From Aquimarina sp. BL5 (GTDB lineage: Bacteria; Bacteroidota; Bacteroidia; Flavobacteriales; Flavobacteriaceae), in the NCBI RefSeq assembly GCF_003443675.1, contig NZ_CP031963.1:1759501-1823500 (forward strand): a stretch of 64,000 nt of DNA, read 5' to 3'. Of this stretch, positions 46,015 to 54,922 are shown piece after piece; positions within the stretch are counted from its first letter, which is position 1, and each line of letters starts with the position of its first letter. The notes under the pieces were generated by a model. It was not told the DNA's origin. It saw nothing but the letters and a program-made list of their open reading frames with translations, and did not search any database. The position numbers were made by a program, and so were the translations under genes.

Positions 46015-46815
46015 TTAATCTCTATATTTCTTTTTCCAAAAGAAAATCTTTCGTTTTAGTTTACGCTTGCCATGATAACGATTCTGAAACTCCTGTGTAT
46101 ATTGCCACATTAATTTAAATATATCTGACTCAGCCTCGTTTGTACATTTTGCATATTCATTACTCATTACTTTAATCATCGATTCATGAATGGTTAAACG
46201 AGCAAAGTTTTTTATTCTGGTTTCAAAACTCATTTCTCCAAACTCCATTCGATTAAGATCCACCAAATAAAATTCATATCCATTCTCTGTTCTCTCAATT
46301 AAAGTATTTCCAGGAGAATGGTCTAAAAAATTTACTCCATTCCTATGCAATTCATAAGTGAATCTGGTAAAAGCTCTTAATATATCTTCATGATCTGAAA
46401 TACTAAAATCTGTAGTTAATTCTCGATACGTCAAATCACATTCCACCAACTCACTTACATAGAAGCTTTTTTTAAACAAAAACGGTGTTGTTTGCGTTTC
46501 ATAAGAGATAGGAAATGGAGTTTTGATTCCTACATCCAATAATTTATTAGCGTACATAAAAGAACGCTCAGCTTTAGATTTTCTAAAAAAACGGTATGCA
46601 ATCTGATTAATCACATTAGGAATCTTGAATGATTTTATAGTATACTTTTTATCATTCAGATTAACTATTTTAATAACATTACGTTCAGCATCACCTAGTA
46701 TTTCATTATAATTCTCAAAATCTCTAATAGCCTCTTTTACTAGCGGCTTCAAATCTGTTTTGGAATTATGTACTACAAATCTATTTGGCATATATCTATA
46801 TAATTGGAAAAACAT
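46015..46815 (-). CDS. LPS kinase-like protein (Kdo/WaaP family)
   Basis: 266-aa protein-kinase-fold enzyme expected to phosphorylate a sugar of the LPS core (Kdo or heptose). Seen: lysine in YTIKSFK (about K61), catalytic loop LHRNGVNFLDHSPGNTLI with D165 and N170, and the metal-binding D186 in LVDLNRM in place of DFG. These are the landmarks of the KdkA/WaaP/InaA group. Its ATG overlaps by one base the stop of the preceding GT2 gene (TAATG), so they are co-translated. An alternative start at MPNRF, eight residues in, is possible. Confidence 0.85.
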   Translation of the reverse strand: MFFQLYRYMPNRFVVHNSKTDLKPLVKEAIRDFENYNEILGDAERNVIKIVNLNDKKYTIKSFKIPNVINQIAYRFFRKSKAERSFMYANKLLDVGIKTPFPISYETQTTPFLFKKSFYVSELVECDLTYRELTTDFSISDHEDILRAFTRFTYELHRNGVNFLDHSPGNTLIERTENGYEFYLVDLNRMEFGEMSFETRIKNFARLTIHESMIKVMSNEYAKCTNEAESDIFKLMWQYTQEFQNRYHGKRKLKRKIFFWKKKYRD

Positions 46816-47621
46816 TAATTGTCTTTCAAATACTTATCAATCCCGTTTTCACACCTTTTAATTCTACCTTCAATGGTTTTATTTTGAATTTCGTTTCCTT
46901 TATCTGGATTCTCCAACACTGCCTTTTTATGATAAATATGAAAACAAATTCCAGCAAATTTTAACCTTTTAGGCATTACTCCTAGAAAAGTCAATCGTTG
47001 TCCAAAATCATAATCCTCAAAACCCCAACCCAAAAAATCTTCGTTATACCCATTAATCTCGATTGCATCTTTTCGCCAATATGACATATTAGCTCCTCTT
47101 AACTTAGTACTAATGGCTGCATCTGGTTTTCTATTCTTATACACAAAAGGCAAATACAATATTCTCATACGCTTTTTAAGTCCGCTAGAAAAAATATTCA
47201 AATCCGCTTTCTTTTTAGCCATTAACTGCAAAGACTTTTCTTTGGTAATCGTCACTCTAGTGCCATAAAGAAACATTTTATCTTTACACGCATTCAAATG
47301 ATCTTTTACAAAATGTTTATGCAGAATAATATCTCCATCAATTTGTATAATATAGTCCGATTTAATTTTTGCTATTGCTTTATTAAGGATTAAAGTCTTG
47401 GTAAAACCATTATCCTCATGCCATATATGATGTAATGATACAGGGAAATTCTTTTTGTAGTTATTTATCAATGATCTGGTTTCTTCTGCAGAACCATCAT
47501 CAGCTATTATGACCTCCGTTGGCAATACAGATTGCTTAAGAACACTTCCTAAAACTAAATCCAGCGCTTCCGGCCAATTATAGGTAGAAATCAATAAAGC
47601 TACGCTTGGGTGGTTTTTCAT
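46815..47621 (-). CDS. GT2 glycosyltransferase (Glyco_transf_7C type), second paralogue
   Basis: 268-aa GT-A enzyme, paralogous to the one at 44352-45173: LLISTYNWPEALDLVL, VIIADDGSAEETR, IWHEDNGFTKTLILNKA, IQIDGDIILHKHFV for the metal site, and GWGFEDYDFGQRL for the C-terminal acidic motif. LRGANMSYWRKDAIEINGYN is typical of enzymes of this group. It overlaps the kinase gene and is 12 bp after the next upstream gene, forming a three-gene minus-strand operon. Confidence 0.87.
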   Translation of the reverse strand: MKNHPSVALLISTYNWPEALDLVLGSVLKQSVLPTEVIIADDGSAEETRSLINNYKKNFPVSLHHIWHEDNGFTKTLILNKAIAKIKSDYIIQIDGDIILHKHFVKDHLNACKDKMFLYGTRVTITKEKSLQLMAKKKADLNIFSSGLKKRMRILYLPFVYKNRKPDAAISTKLRGANMSYWRKDAIEINGYNEDFLGWGFEDYDFGQRLTFLGVMPKRLKFAGICFHIYHKKAVLENPDKGNEIQNKTIEGRIKRCENGIDKYLKDN

Positions 47622-47633
47622 ACTTTCAAATTT

Positions 47634-48581
47634 CTAAAATCCAAAGACCTTATTTACCCATAAAGGTAAAGTATATGTATCATAGATTTCTTTTGGAATT
47701 GGCTCATATGGTGTTTCAAAAAAAGATTTAGGGATCTCTATATTCTTTTTATCCACTATCAAAATATTATTTGGATTATAAAAATCATAAGTAGCAATAT
47801 CCTTATTCGTTGTAATCAGCTTTTTAGAAAACCCCATACTTTCAAAAACCCTAAAGGTTAAACCAGATTGATTCTCACGATGTACATCTAATAAAACATT
47901 AGACTGAGCGATCAAACCTTCTACTTCCTGTAAATCCATAGTTTTTTTTGTGTACAAAATATGGGTGTCATCTTTATGTTCTTCGCTTTTACCTACAATT
48001 ACAATTTTATACTTAATATTTATTTTATCTAATGCTTTAGCTATATTCTGAATCACAACATCTCTCTTTCCAGAAGAACTAATATTAAAAACTTCTTGTT
48101 TTAGAGTTTCTTCACTTGATAATTCTTCTTTATAAATAAAATTGGTGATAAAAGAAAAACTGAAACGCTCTACATCATCCTTTTCGAAAGAAAATGCCTT
48201 ATCAAACTCATTATAGATCTTTGCGATCTTGGGAGATCTTTTATAATTATCATTAAAAAAGCCAAGTAAATTATCCGTGTAAGGGCGTATCTTTTTAATA
48301 AAATCCGGGTTCAAAAAATCACCTTTTATAATCAATATTTTATCTTGATGCCCATTCTTGTTTAGTTCCTCAAGAATTTTTTTCTCTAAAAACTTCTTTT
48401 TTATGTTATATTTAAAAAATAGTTTTGCAAAGAAATTAAAAACCTTATGAAAAAATGAAGGATACTTATAGCGCAGTTGGTAAAAATTGATTTGGCACAC
48501 CTTTATCCCTCGACGCTCTAATTCTTTAGCAATGAATTGATTAAAACCCCAATTATCCAGGCTGATTAATGTAACTTTCAT
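47634..48581 (-). CDS. GT-B-type glycosyltransferase (CgeB/RfaS-like)
   Basis: 315 aa. N-terminal MKVTLISLDNWGFNQFIAKEL and a lysine-rich helical stretch (about 45-80), then GFFNDNYKRSPKIAKIYNEF, and a second Rossmann-like domain with KYKIVIVGKSE, QSNVLLDVHRENQSGLTFRV and FESMGFSKKLITTN, the last two typical of CgeB-type GT-B enzymes that end in an E-x-G donor loop. The donor is unknown. First gene of the minus-strand triplet with the GT2 and kinase genes; about 108 bp separate its start from the divergent methyltransferase. Confidence 0.75.
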   Translation of the reverse strand: MKVTLISLDNWGFNQFIAKELERRGIKVCQINFYQLRYKYPSFFHKVFNFFAKLFFKYNIKKKFLEKKILEELNKNGHQDKILIIKGDFLNPDFIKKIRPYTDNLLGFFNDNYKRSPKIAKIYNEFDKAFSFEKDDVERFSFSFITNFIYKEELSSEETLKQEVFNISSSGKRDVVIQNIAKALDKINIKYKIVIVGKSEEHKDDTHILYTKKTMDLQEVEGLIAQSNVLLDVHRENQSGLTFRVFESMGFSKKLITTNKDIATYDFYNPNNILIVDKKNIEIPKSFFETPYEPIPKEIYDTYTLPLWVNKVFGF

Positions 48582-48689
48582 ACAAATAAATATTGTACAA
48601 TATTAAGAATTATAATAAAACAACAGTCTAGTTTTGGTTTAAAACTGACTAATAATAATTTTCTATAACTCAAAAAAATAAGCAGATCG

Positions 48690-49331
48690 ATGGATTACGA
48701 TAATAAACCCGATAATTATTTTAATAACTCACGTCATGAAATGTTAGATTTTCTTCCCGAAAACACTAAAACATTATTAGATGTTGGATGTGGTGAAGGA
48801 GCTTTTGCTTCTTTCATTAAAGAAAAACATCAAACGGAAACCTGGGGAATTGAATTAATGAAAGAAGAAGGGGAAAAAGCAAAAAAATTACTCGACAAAG
48901 TTTTTATTGGAGAAGTAGAAAATTTTATCGATGAGCTTCCTGATGAGCATTTTGATGCTATCTATTTCAATGATGTTTTAGAACATCTTGTAGATCCATA
49001 TATGGTGTTGGAGAAGATTAAAAGCAAATTATCTAAAGACGGAGTAATCATTAGTTCTATTCCAAACATGAGGTATCATAGTGCCTTAAAAAACTTAGTT
49101 CTTAATAAGGACTGGGAATATCAGGATCACGGAATCATGGATAAAACACATCTAAGATTCTTTACAGGAAAAAGTATCGCCAATATGTATACTCGTTTAG
49201 GATATAAAATTTTAACACATAAAGGTATCAATAAGACAAAATCTATCAAGCCTTATCTTTACAATCTTCCGTTATTTTTCACAGCAATGGATATGCGTTA
49301 TTTGCAATATGCTACGGTAGTAAAAAAATAA
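48690..49331 (+). CDS. Class I SAM-dependent methyltransferase
   Basis: 213 aa. Motif I is LLDVGCGEGAFASFI (about 30-44), with WGIELMKEEGEKAKKLL for strand 2 and IYFNDVLEHLVDPYMVL for motif IV. The fold is Methyltransf_23/11. It lies between glycosyltransferase genes on the plus strand, 25 bp before a GT4 gene, so a role in capping or decorating surface glycan is likely, but ubiquinone-type methylases look similar. Confidence 0.85.
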   Translation: MDYDNKPDNYFNNSRHEMLDFLPENTKTLLDVGCGEGAFASFIKEKHQTETWGIELMKEEGEKAKKLLDKVFIGEVENFIDELPDEHFDAIYFNDVLEHLVDPYMVLEKIKSKLSKDGVIISSIPNMRYHSALKNLVLNKDWEYQDHGIMDKTHLRFFTGKSIANMYTRLGYKILTHKGINKTKSIKPYLYNLPLFFTAMDMRYLQYATVVKK

Positions 49332-49356
49332 CTATTAAAATTATTGATACTAAAAA

Positions 49357-50343
49357 ATGAATATACTTATAGAAGATAAAACTGCTCTACTACCTGCAAA
49401 AAAATATGGTGGTACTGAAAGAGTGATTTGGGGGCTTGGTAAAGAGCTCTCCAAATTAGGACATAAAGTCTACTTTTTGGCAAAAGAAGGCTCCTCATCT
49501 GATTTTGCCACCGTGTTAGTATATGACGAAAACAAAACATTACAAGATCAGATCCCAGCAGACGTTGATGTAGTTCATCTTTTTAACACATTAAACCAAG
49601 CGGTTGGTAAACCCTATATCTTTACTATGGAAGGTAATCCTTCTCCAGATCAACTGCTTGATATTAATATGGTTTTTGTTTCTGGAAATCACGCAAAAAG
49701 ATACGGATCTACTGCCTTTGTTTATAACGGAATAGATTGGGATGATTATCCGGATCCCATATTAGATAATGACAGAAAATATCTTCATTTTTTAGCCAAA
49801 GCATCCTGGAAAGTAAAAAACCTATTCGGGACCGCCGATATTGCGCTAAAGTCTGGGAATAAACTACACGTTATGGGTGGCGAGCGATGGACTTTTAGAA
49901 ATTTTAAAAGAGGTTTGAAATATATCTTGAATAAGAATATTATTTTCCACGGAATGGTCGAAAATGATAAAAAGATGGAAGTAGCTCAGCATTCTAAAGC
50001 TTTAATTTTCCCTGTAGTTTGGCACGAACCTTTTGGAATTGCAATTACAGAGAGTATGTATGCCGGTTGTGCTGTTTTCGGAACAAAAAACGGTTCATTG
50101 CCAGAATTAATAAAACCAGAAGTTGGTTTTACTGGAACTAATGCTAATGAAATTGCAAAAGCCGTTAGAGAATTCGATTACAACCCAAAAAGATGTCACG
50201 AATACGCGGTAAAATATTTTAACTCTAAAGTAATGACAGAATCATACCTAAAACTATATGAAAAAGTTATTTCTGGAGAAACGATAAACAATCAAGTACC
50301 TAAATATATTGATCAAGAAAATATAGTTCCGAAATTTAAGTAG
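49357..50343 (+). CDS. GT4-family glycosyltransferase
   Basis: 328-aa GT-B enzyme. Seen: GGTERVIWGLGKELSKLGHKV near the N-terminus (acceptor loop), YLHFLAKASWKVKN where the second domain starts, NIIFHGMVENDKKMEVAQHS, and the donor-site HEPFGIAITESMYAGCAVFG with the E-x7-E pattern. NGSLPELI follows, as in GT4. Its start is 25 bp after the methyltransferase stop. The final gene of the surface-glycan cluster, followed by a strong terminator. Confidence 0.9.
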   Translation: MNILIEDKTALLPAKKYGGTERVIWGLGKELSKLGHKVYFLAKEGSSSDFATVLVYDENKTLQDQIPADVDVVHLFNTLNQAVGKPYIFTMEGNPSPDQLLDINMVFVSGNHAKRYGSTAFVYNGIDWDDYPDPILDNDRKYLHFLAKASWKVKNLFGTADIALKSGNKLHVMGGERWTFRNFKRGLKYILNKNIIFHGMVENDKKMEVAQHSKALIFPVVWHEPFGIAITESMYAGCAVFGTKNGSLPELIKPEVGFTGTNANEIAKAVREFDYNPKRCHEYAVKYFNSKVMTESYLKLYEKVISGETINNQVPKYIDQENIVPKFK

Positions 50344-50352
50344 CTAAATTTT

Positions 50353-50386
50353 AAAAGTCCCAGAAAATTATCCTTCTGGGACTTTT
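50353..50386. terminator. Strong hairpin terminator after the GT4 gene
   Basis: AAAAGTCCCAGAA (50353-50365) pairs perfectly with TTCTGGGACTTTT (50374-50386) over 8 bases, followed by TTT. It lies between convergent genes, 10 bp after the GT4 stop and 27 bp from the lipoprotein stop, and may serve both. Confidence 0.8.
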
Positions 50387-50412
50387 TTTAAATCAATAAA
50401 GATTCTTAGTAA

Positions 50413-51372
50413 TTATTCTTTTTTTATGGCAAGTAGATAAGCACAAGTATTTCCCCCGTCTGCTCTAAGATGATCTTTAGAATTTCCATTTCCAACACCA
50501 ATAGCATATAACATTCTACCAAATCCATTATAACTAGCAGAGGCTCCACCACCACAAGCGACATAATCATTTTGTGAAGAACTTAAAGAAACTGAAGCCG
50601 ATTCTACGCCAGAAGTTGTGTACTCACAATCAGAATTTCGAGTCGTACGTATAGAACCAAAATTAGGAATATTATTAGCTATTCCAATGGCATAAACAGT
50701 TATTGATGCAGGTGAAGACTTCTCGTGATCTTTAGATGTCGCCTTCCACCCATTGCCAAAAGGAAATGAACCTGTTAATAAATTTCCTCTTCCAGACCAA
50801 TTCACTTTAGCTCCTCCAGAAATTAAGGTATACCCAGATGGCAACTGAATACTAGTTTCTGGTTGTGAAGCTATTGATGAAGTTTTAGAAACAACTTTAA
50901 TGTAATTTTTTAATACATTCGGCGGAATATAATTACCATCGTTGTCTTTTAACCTAATACCCCTTGCTGAACCTACTAAAATAAATCCATATCTATTTAT
51001 TACCGAATGGTCTTTTGCTTCCGACTCCCAAGATGTTAATGATGTAGATGGAGCTGACTTTGTTATTAAAGCGCCCGGATCATATTGATCATATTTAGCC
51101 CAAACAGTTCCTCCGATACATAAAAATCCATCAGGAACTGACGCTTTTCCTTTAGCTACGCCTGTCTGAACTTTGGTGGAAATAAAATTTGGAGTAGAAA
51201 AAGACATTTCGATCTGACCTGAGCCATCAGTCTCAATAAATGCACTCTTTTCAAAATTATTTTCTTCTAGTTTATCATTCAGCTCTAAAGTTTCATCTGC
51301 TGAATTAAAATTCTCTTTCTCGCAAGAAACTACTCCTACAGTAATCATTAATAAAAAAATGATTTTTTTCAT
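50413..51372 (-). CDS. Lipoprotein with threefold KDH repeat, unknown function
   Basis: 319 aa; I do not recognise the family. A lipoprotein signal ends VVSC with the Cys at 17, then EKENFN. A linker (20-80) is followed by three units (about 82-140, 180-232, 268-317) that share a GG turn (CIGGTV, ISGGAK, CGGGAS), a KDH tripeptide (120-122, 214-216, 299-301), W before it in the first two, and hydrophobic strands such as VYAIGI. Units of this size suggest a three-lobed beta fold, as in surface lectin-like or adhesin proteins, but no known domain is assigned. It stands alone between two terminator-bounded blocks and has no partner gene. Confidence 0.75.
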   Translation of the reverse strand: MKKIIFLLMITVGVVSCEKENFNSADETLELNDKLEENNFEKSAFIETDGSGQIEMSFSTPNFISTKVQTGVAKGKASVPDGFLCIGGTVWAKYDQYDPGALITKSAPSTSLTSWESEAKDHSVINRYGFILVGSARGIRLKDNDGNYIPPNVLKNYIKVVSKTSSIASQPETSIQLPSGYTLISGGAKVNWSGRGNLLTGSFPFGNGWKATSKDHEKSSPASITVYAIGIANNIPNFGSIRTTRNSDCEYTTSGVESASVSLSSSQNDYVACGGGASASYNGFGRMLYAIGVGNGNSKDHLRADGGNTCAYLLAIKKE

Positions 51373-51572
51373 AATATTTAGGTTTTAAAATTATTTTTGC
51401 ACAAATTAAATCTGTTGTGCACTCAGAACATTTCTGTAATTGGCCTATTACATAATTTAATGTCTTAAGTAAAAAGGATGTTACTCTAATTAAATGTGAT
51501 TATGATTACTTTAACTTTTCTTACAAAAAAGCATGACACAAACAGTTTCCTATATTAAAACAAATAGAGCTA

Positions 51573-52142
51573 ATGGAAGATCATAGAGAAGAAATAGAGA
51601 AAACAATAAACATCCTAAAAAAAGGTGGACTCATTCTATATCCTACAGACACTGTTTGGGGAATTGGTTGTGATGCTACTAACGCAGAAGCTGTTGATAA
51701 AATATACGCATTAAAACAAAGAGCCGATAGCAAAGCTATGTTATGCCTGGTAAGTGATTTTAAAATGCTCCAGCAATATGTAGAAGAAGTTCCAGAAGTA
51801 GCATATGACATTTTAAAATATGCTAAAAAAGCTACTACTATAATTTATGATAGACCGCTACGAGTAGCAGAAAATCTGATAGCAGAGGATAACACTCTTG
51901 GAATTAGAGTAGCTCGTGATCCTTTTTGCAGTAAATTACTTAGAAAATTTAAACGACCTATTGTTTCTACTTCTGCTAACATTAGCGGAAAATCTACTCC
52001 CAGAAACTTAAAAGAAATAAGTAAGGAGATTTTGGAAGGCGTTGACTATGTTGTAAATTTGCCGTTGAAAAACAAAGACGCCAAACCCTCTTCTATTATT
52101 AAAATAGGAGGAGATAGTACAGTGAAAATTATCAGAAAATAA
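51573..52142 (+). CDS. L-threonylcarbamoyladenylate synthase (Sua5/YciO/YrdC family)
   Basis: 189-aa enzyme making threonylcarbamoyl-AMP for the t6A37 tRNA modification. Seen: GGLILYPTDTVWGIGCDATN, IYALKQRADSKAMLCLV with the conserved KxR region, LGIRVARDPF, and the C-terminal PIVSTSANISGKSTP. Size fits the single-domain YrdC/YwlC form; the long C-terminal Sua5 extension is absent. It precedes the CCA enzyme gene by 60 bp on the same strand, and both concern tRNA maturation. Confidence 0.92.
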   Translation: MEDHREEIEKTINILKKGGLILYPTDTVWGIGCDATNAEAVDKIYALKQRADSKAMLCLVSDFKMLQQYVEEVPEVAYDILKYAKKATTIIYDRPLRVAENLIAEDNTLGIRVARDPFCSKLLRKFKRPIVSTSANISGKSTPRNLKEISKEILEGVDYVVNLPLKNKDAKPSSIIKIGGDSTVKIIRK

Positions 52143-52202
52143 ATAGTTAACATCGAGATTAGCATCAAAGTATTTAATCTCGATTATCGAGTAAATTGAT
52201 TC

Positions 52203-53630
52203 ATGTCGGAAGCTAAAAATTACAAAGAAGCATTACAACATTCTGTATTTAATACCATATCAAAAGCGGCATCCAATCTTCAGTTAGAAAGTTACGTGAT
52301 TGGAGGATTCGTAAGAGATTATATTTTGCAAAGAGGAACAGCTAAGGATATTGATATTGTAGCCGTTGGTAGTGGTATTGAATTAGCAAAAGAAGTTTCT
52401 AAATTATTACCAGGCAATCCAAAAATTCAGATATTTAAAACCTATGGAACGGCAATGCTAAAAGCCAATGAAATAGAAGTAGAATTTGTGGGAGCTAGAA
52501 AAGAATCTTATCGGGAAAATAGCAGAAATCCAATTGTGGAGAATGGAACATTGCAAGACGATCAGAACAGAAGAGATTTCACTATCAATGCATTAGCATT
52601 AAATCTTTCTAACAATAACTTTGGAGAAATTTTAGATCCTTTTAATGGGCTAGAAGATCTTAGATCTAAAATTATTCGTACACCATTAGATCCAGACATT
52701 ACCTATTCTGATGACCCACTTAGAATGATGCGAGCTATTCGTTTTGCTACTCAACTCAATTTTAAGATTGAAGAAAACTCTCTAAAAGCGATTACTAAAA
52801 ACAAAGATCGCATTAAGATTATTACCAAAGAACGTATTGTTGATGAACTCAATAAAATTTTATTAAGTGAAAAACCTTCAGTCGGATTTTTACTTTTAGA
52901 AAAAACAGGTTTATTGCCTTACATACTCCCAGAATTGGTAGCATTAAAAGGTATCGACGAGGTCGAAGGTCAGAAACATAAAGATAATTTTTATCATACA
53001 TTAGAAGTTGTAGACAACATTTCAGAAAATACAGATGATTTATGGCTACGCTGGGCAGCATTATTACATGATATCGGTAAGGCTCCTACGAAACGATTCA
53101 GTAAAAAGGTTGGGTGGACATTTCACGGCCACGAATTTGTAGGTTCCAAAATGGTATTCAAACTATTTAAGCGCCTAAAAATGCCTTTGAATGACAAAAT
53201 GAAATTCGTTCAAAAAATGGTATTGATGAGCTCACGTCCTATTGTTATTGCCTCTGATGTTACAGATGCTGCCGTAAGAAGATTGGTCTTTGATGCTGGC
53301 GATTATATAGAAGAGCTAATGACCCTTTGCGAAGCAGATATCACTACAAAAAACCCAAAACGTTTTAAGAAATATCATAATAATTTCAAAATAGTTCGTC
53401 AGAAGATGGTGGAAGTAGAAGAACGTGATCACATTCGTAATTTCCAGCCACCGGTAAGTGGGGAAGAAATTATGAAAACTTTCAATATTAAACCTTCTCG
53501 CGAAATCGGAATCATTAAGGAAGCTATCAAAGAGGCTATTCTGGAAGGAGAAATATCTAATGAACATGACGCTGCTTATCAGTTTATGATTAAAAAAGGT
53601 GAAGAACTAGGACTAGTTGTTAATGGTTGA
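52203..53630 (+). CDS. CCA tRNA nucleotidyltransferase with HD domain
   Basis: 475-aa class II nucleotidyltransferase that builds or repairs the 3' CCA of tRNAs. Seen: YVIGGFVRDYILQRGTAKDI with the GG motif and DIDIVAVG with the catalytic Asp pair, DDQNRRDFTINALALNL, and the B/C motif region YSDDPLRMMRAIRFATQL. A C-terminal HD domain (about 270-400) has LLHDIGKAPTKRF and GHEFVGSKM; HD domains in this family act as phosphohydrolases. Its length, longer than simple CCA enzymes, fits the HD-containing form. Confidence 0.95.
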   Translation: MSEAKNYKEALQHSVFNTISKAASNLQLESYVIGGFVRDYILQRGTAKDIDIVAVGSGIELAKEVSKLLPGNPKIQIFKTYGTAMLKANEIEVEFVGARKESYRENSRNPIVENGTLQDDQNRRDFTINALALNLSNNNFGEILDPFNGLEDLRSKIIRTPLDPDITYSDDPLRMMRAIRFATQLNFKIEENSLKAITKNKDRIKIITKERIVDELNKILLSEKPSVGFLLLEKTGLLPYILPELVALKGIDEVEGQKHKDNFYHTLEVVDNISENTDDLWLRWAALLHDIGKAPTKRFSKKVGWTFHGHEFVGSKMVFKLFKRLKMPLNDKMKFVQKMVLMSSRPIVIASDVTDAAVRRLVFDAGDYIEELMTLCEADITTKNPKRFKKYHNNFKIVRQKMVEVEERDHIRNFQPPVSGEEIMKTFNIKPSREIGIIKEAIKEAILEGEISNEHDAAYQFMIKKGEELGLVVNG

Positions 53631-53711
53631 TGGTTTATAATTCTAGACTGGCTCTTTAAATTGTCATATTTTGAACTGTAAAACGAAATCTTTAAAATAT
53701 CAAATAGAACT

Positions 53712-53797
53712 TGTCATCCGGGCGTATGCTGGGATCCAAAATGTAATGATCTTTTGAACTATATATAAAGTAGATTCTAGCCTGTGCTGGGATGATA
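53712..53797. repeat. REP-like imperfect inverted repeat
   Basis: Two arms of 27 bases (53712-53738 and 53771-53797) match as reverse complements at about 18 of 27 positions. Arm cores are GTCATCCGGGCGTATGCTGG and the reversed form with GATTCTAGCCTGTGCTGGGA. The sequence resembles the widespread GTCATCCCGGC...GGGATCC intergenic repeat class. It lies between the CCA gene and ctaA. Confidence 0.55.
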
Positions 53798-53837
53798 AAA
53801 ATACTAACAAAAAAAACTGTACTTAGATTCTTAATTT

Positions 53838-54866
53838 ATGAAAAAATACTTCAGACCACTTGTTATCACATCCATAATACTGATTTATTTGATCATCATT
53901 GCTGGAGCGGTTGTTAGAATGACAGGATCTGGAATGGGATGTCCGGATTGGCCTAAGTGCTTTGGATATTATATTCCTCCTACAGAAGAAGCACAGATTC
54001 AATGGAAACCTAATTATGAATACCAGGAAGGTTTTATTGTAATCTTGGACAAAGAACTGAGAATTGCTGCAAAAGATTTCACCTCTTCTTCCACATATAA
54101 CGCCAACAACTGGGAACATTATACGAAACATGACTATGCCAAATTTAATGTCTGGCATACTTGGATCGAATATATTAATAGGTTAGTTACTGTGCTTTCA
54201 GGAATACCCATATTATTGATGTTTATTCTATCACTAAGGTTTTGGAAAGAAAAACCAAAAATCACATTATTTGCTGGTATCACAATCCTAGCAATGGCAT
54301 TCCAGGCCTGGTTAGGTAAAATCGTGGTAGACTCTAATTTATTACCGCTAAGAATTACCATTCATATGCTAGTAGCATTCATTATTTTAGCAATATTGTT
54401 ATATGTGCTTTTCTTAACGAAAGACAGAATTAAAACTATTGAATTTAATACTACTTTTAAAAGTATGTTACTTTTTTCGGTTATTCTTACTTTAGTTCAG
54501 GTTGCATTAGGTACACAAGTACGGCAATATGTAGATGAACAAATAAAAATAGTTGGTGAACTATCAAAATCAGAATGGCTAAATCCACCTACATTTACCT
54601 TTTACATCCATAGATCATTTTCCATTTTAGTGGTCTTTATTAACGCTTGGCTACTTTGGTATAATAAAAAAATACAATTTGGTCTATCTAAATTAAATTG
54701 GGTTATAGTACTAATTGGTTTAGAAGCATTAACAGGTATATTGATGTACTATTTTGATTTTCCTTTTCTGTCACAACCATTACATTTAGTATTATCTTCT
54801 CTATTGTTTGGAGTACAATTTTATATTATGCTAGAGGTGTATAAAAATAAAGCTATTGAAGCCTGA
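53838..54866 (+). CDS. ctaA: Heme A synthase (COX15/CtaA family)
   Basis: 342-aa membrane enzyme converting heme O to heme A for cytochrome oxidase. About eight transmembrane helices. First loop contains RMTGSGMGCPDWPKCFGYYI with a Cys pair of the type seen in bacterial CtaA, and conserved heme-ligand histidines occur in the helices (HTWIEYINRLVT, RITIHMLVAF, YIHRSFSILV, SQPLHLVLSS). Length and pattern fit the type found in Bacteroidota. The start ATG at 53838 follows a repeat-rich spacer. Confidence 0.93.
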   Translation: MKKYFRPLVITSIILIYLIIIAGAVVRMTGSGMGCPDWPKCFGYYIPPTEEAQIQWKPNYEYQEGFIVILDKELRIAAKDFTSSSTYNANNWEHYTKHDYAKFNVWHTWIEYINRLVTVLSGIPILLMFILSLRFWKEKPKITLFAGITILAMAFQAWLGKIVVDSNLLPLRITIHMLVAFIILAILLYVLFLTKDRIKTIEFNTTFKSMLLFSVILTLVQVALGTQVRQYVDEQIKIVGELSKSEWLNPPTFTFYIHRSFSILVVFINAWLLWYNKKIQFGLSKLNWVIVLIGLEALTGILMYYFDFPFLSQPLHLVLSSLLFGVQFYIMLEVYKNKAIEA

Positions 54867-54894
54867 AAATTAAAAATAGTCAGAAACAAGTTTG

Positions 54895-54902
54895 TATCTT
54901 TG
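54895..54902 (+). promoter_or_regulatory. -7 promoter box TATCTTTG of the pRiA4b ORF-3-like gene
   Basis: Exact TAnnTTTG match 20 bp before the ATG, so a leader of about 13 to 16 bases. No good -33 TTG at 17-23 bp was found. Confidence 0.5.
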
Positions 54903-54922
54903 TCCATCCAAATTAATCAAGA

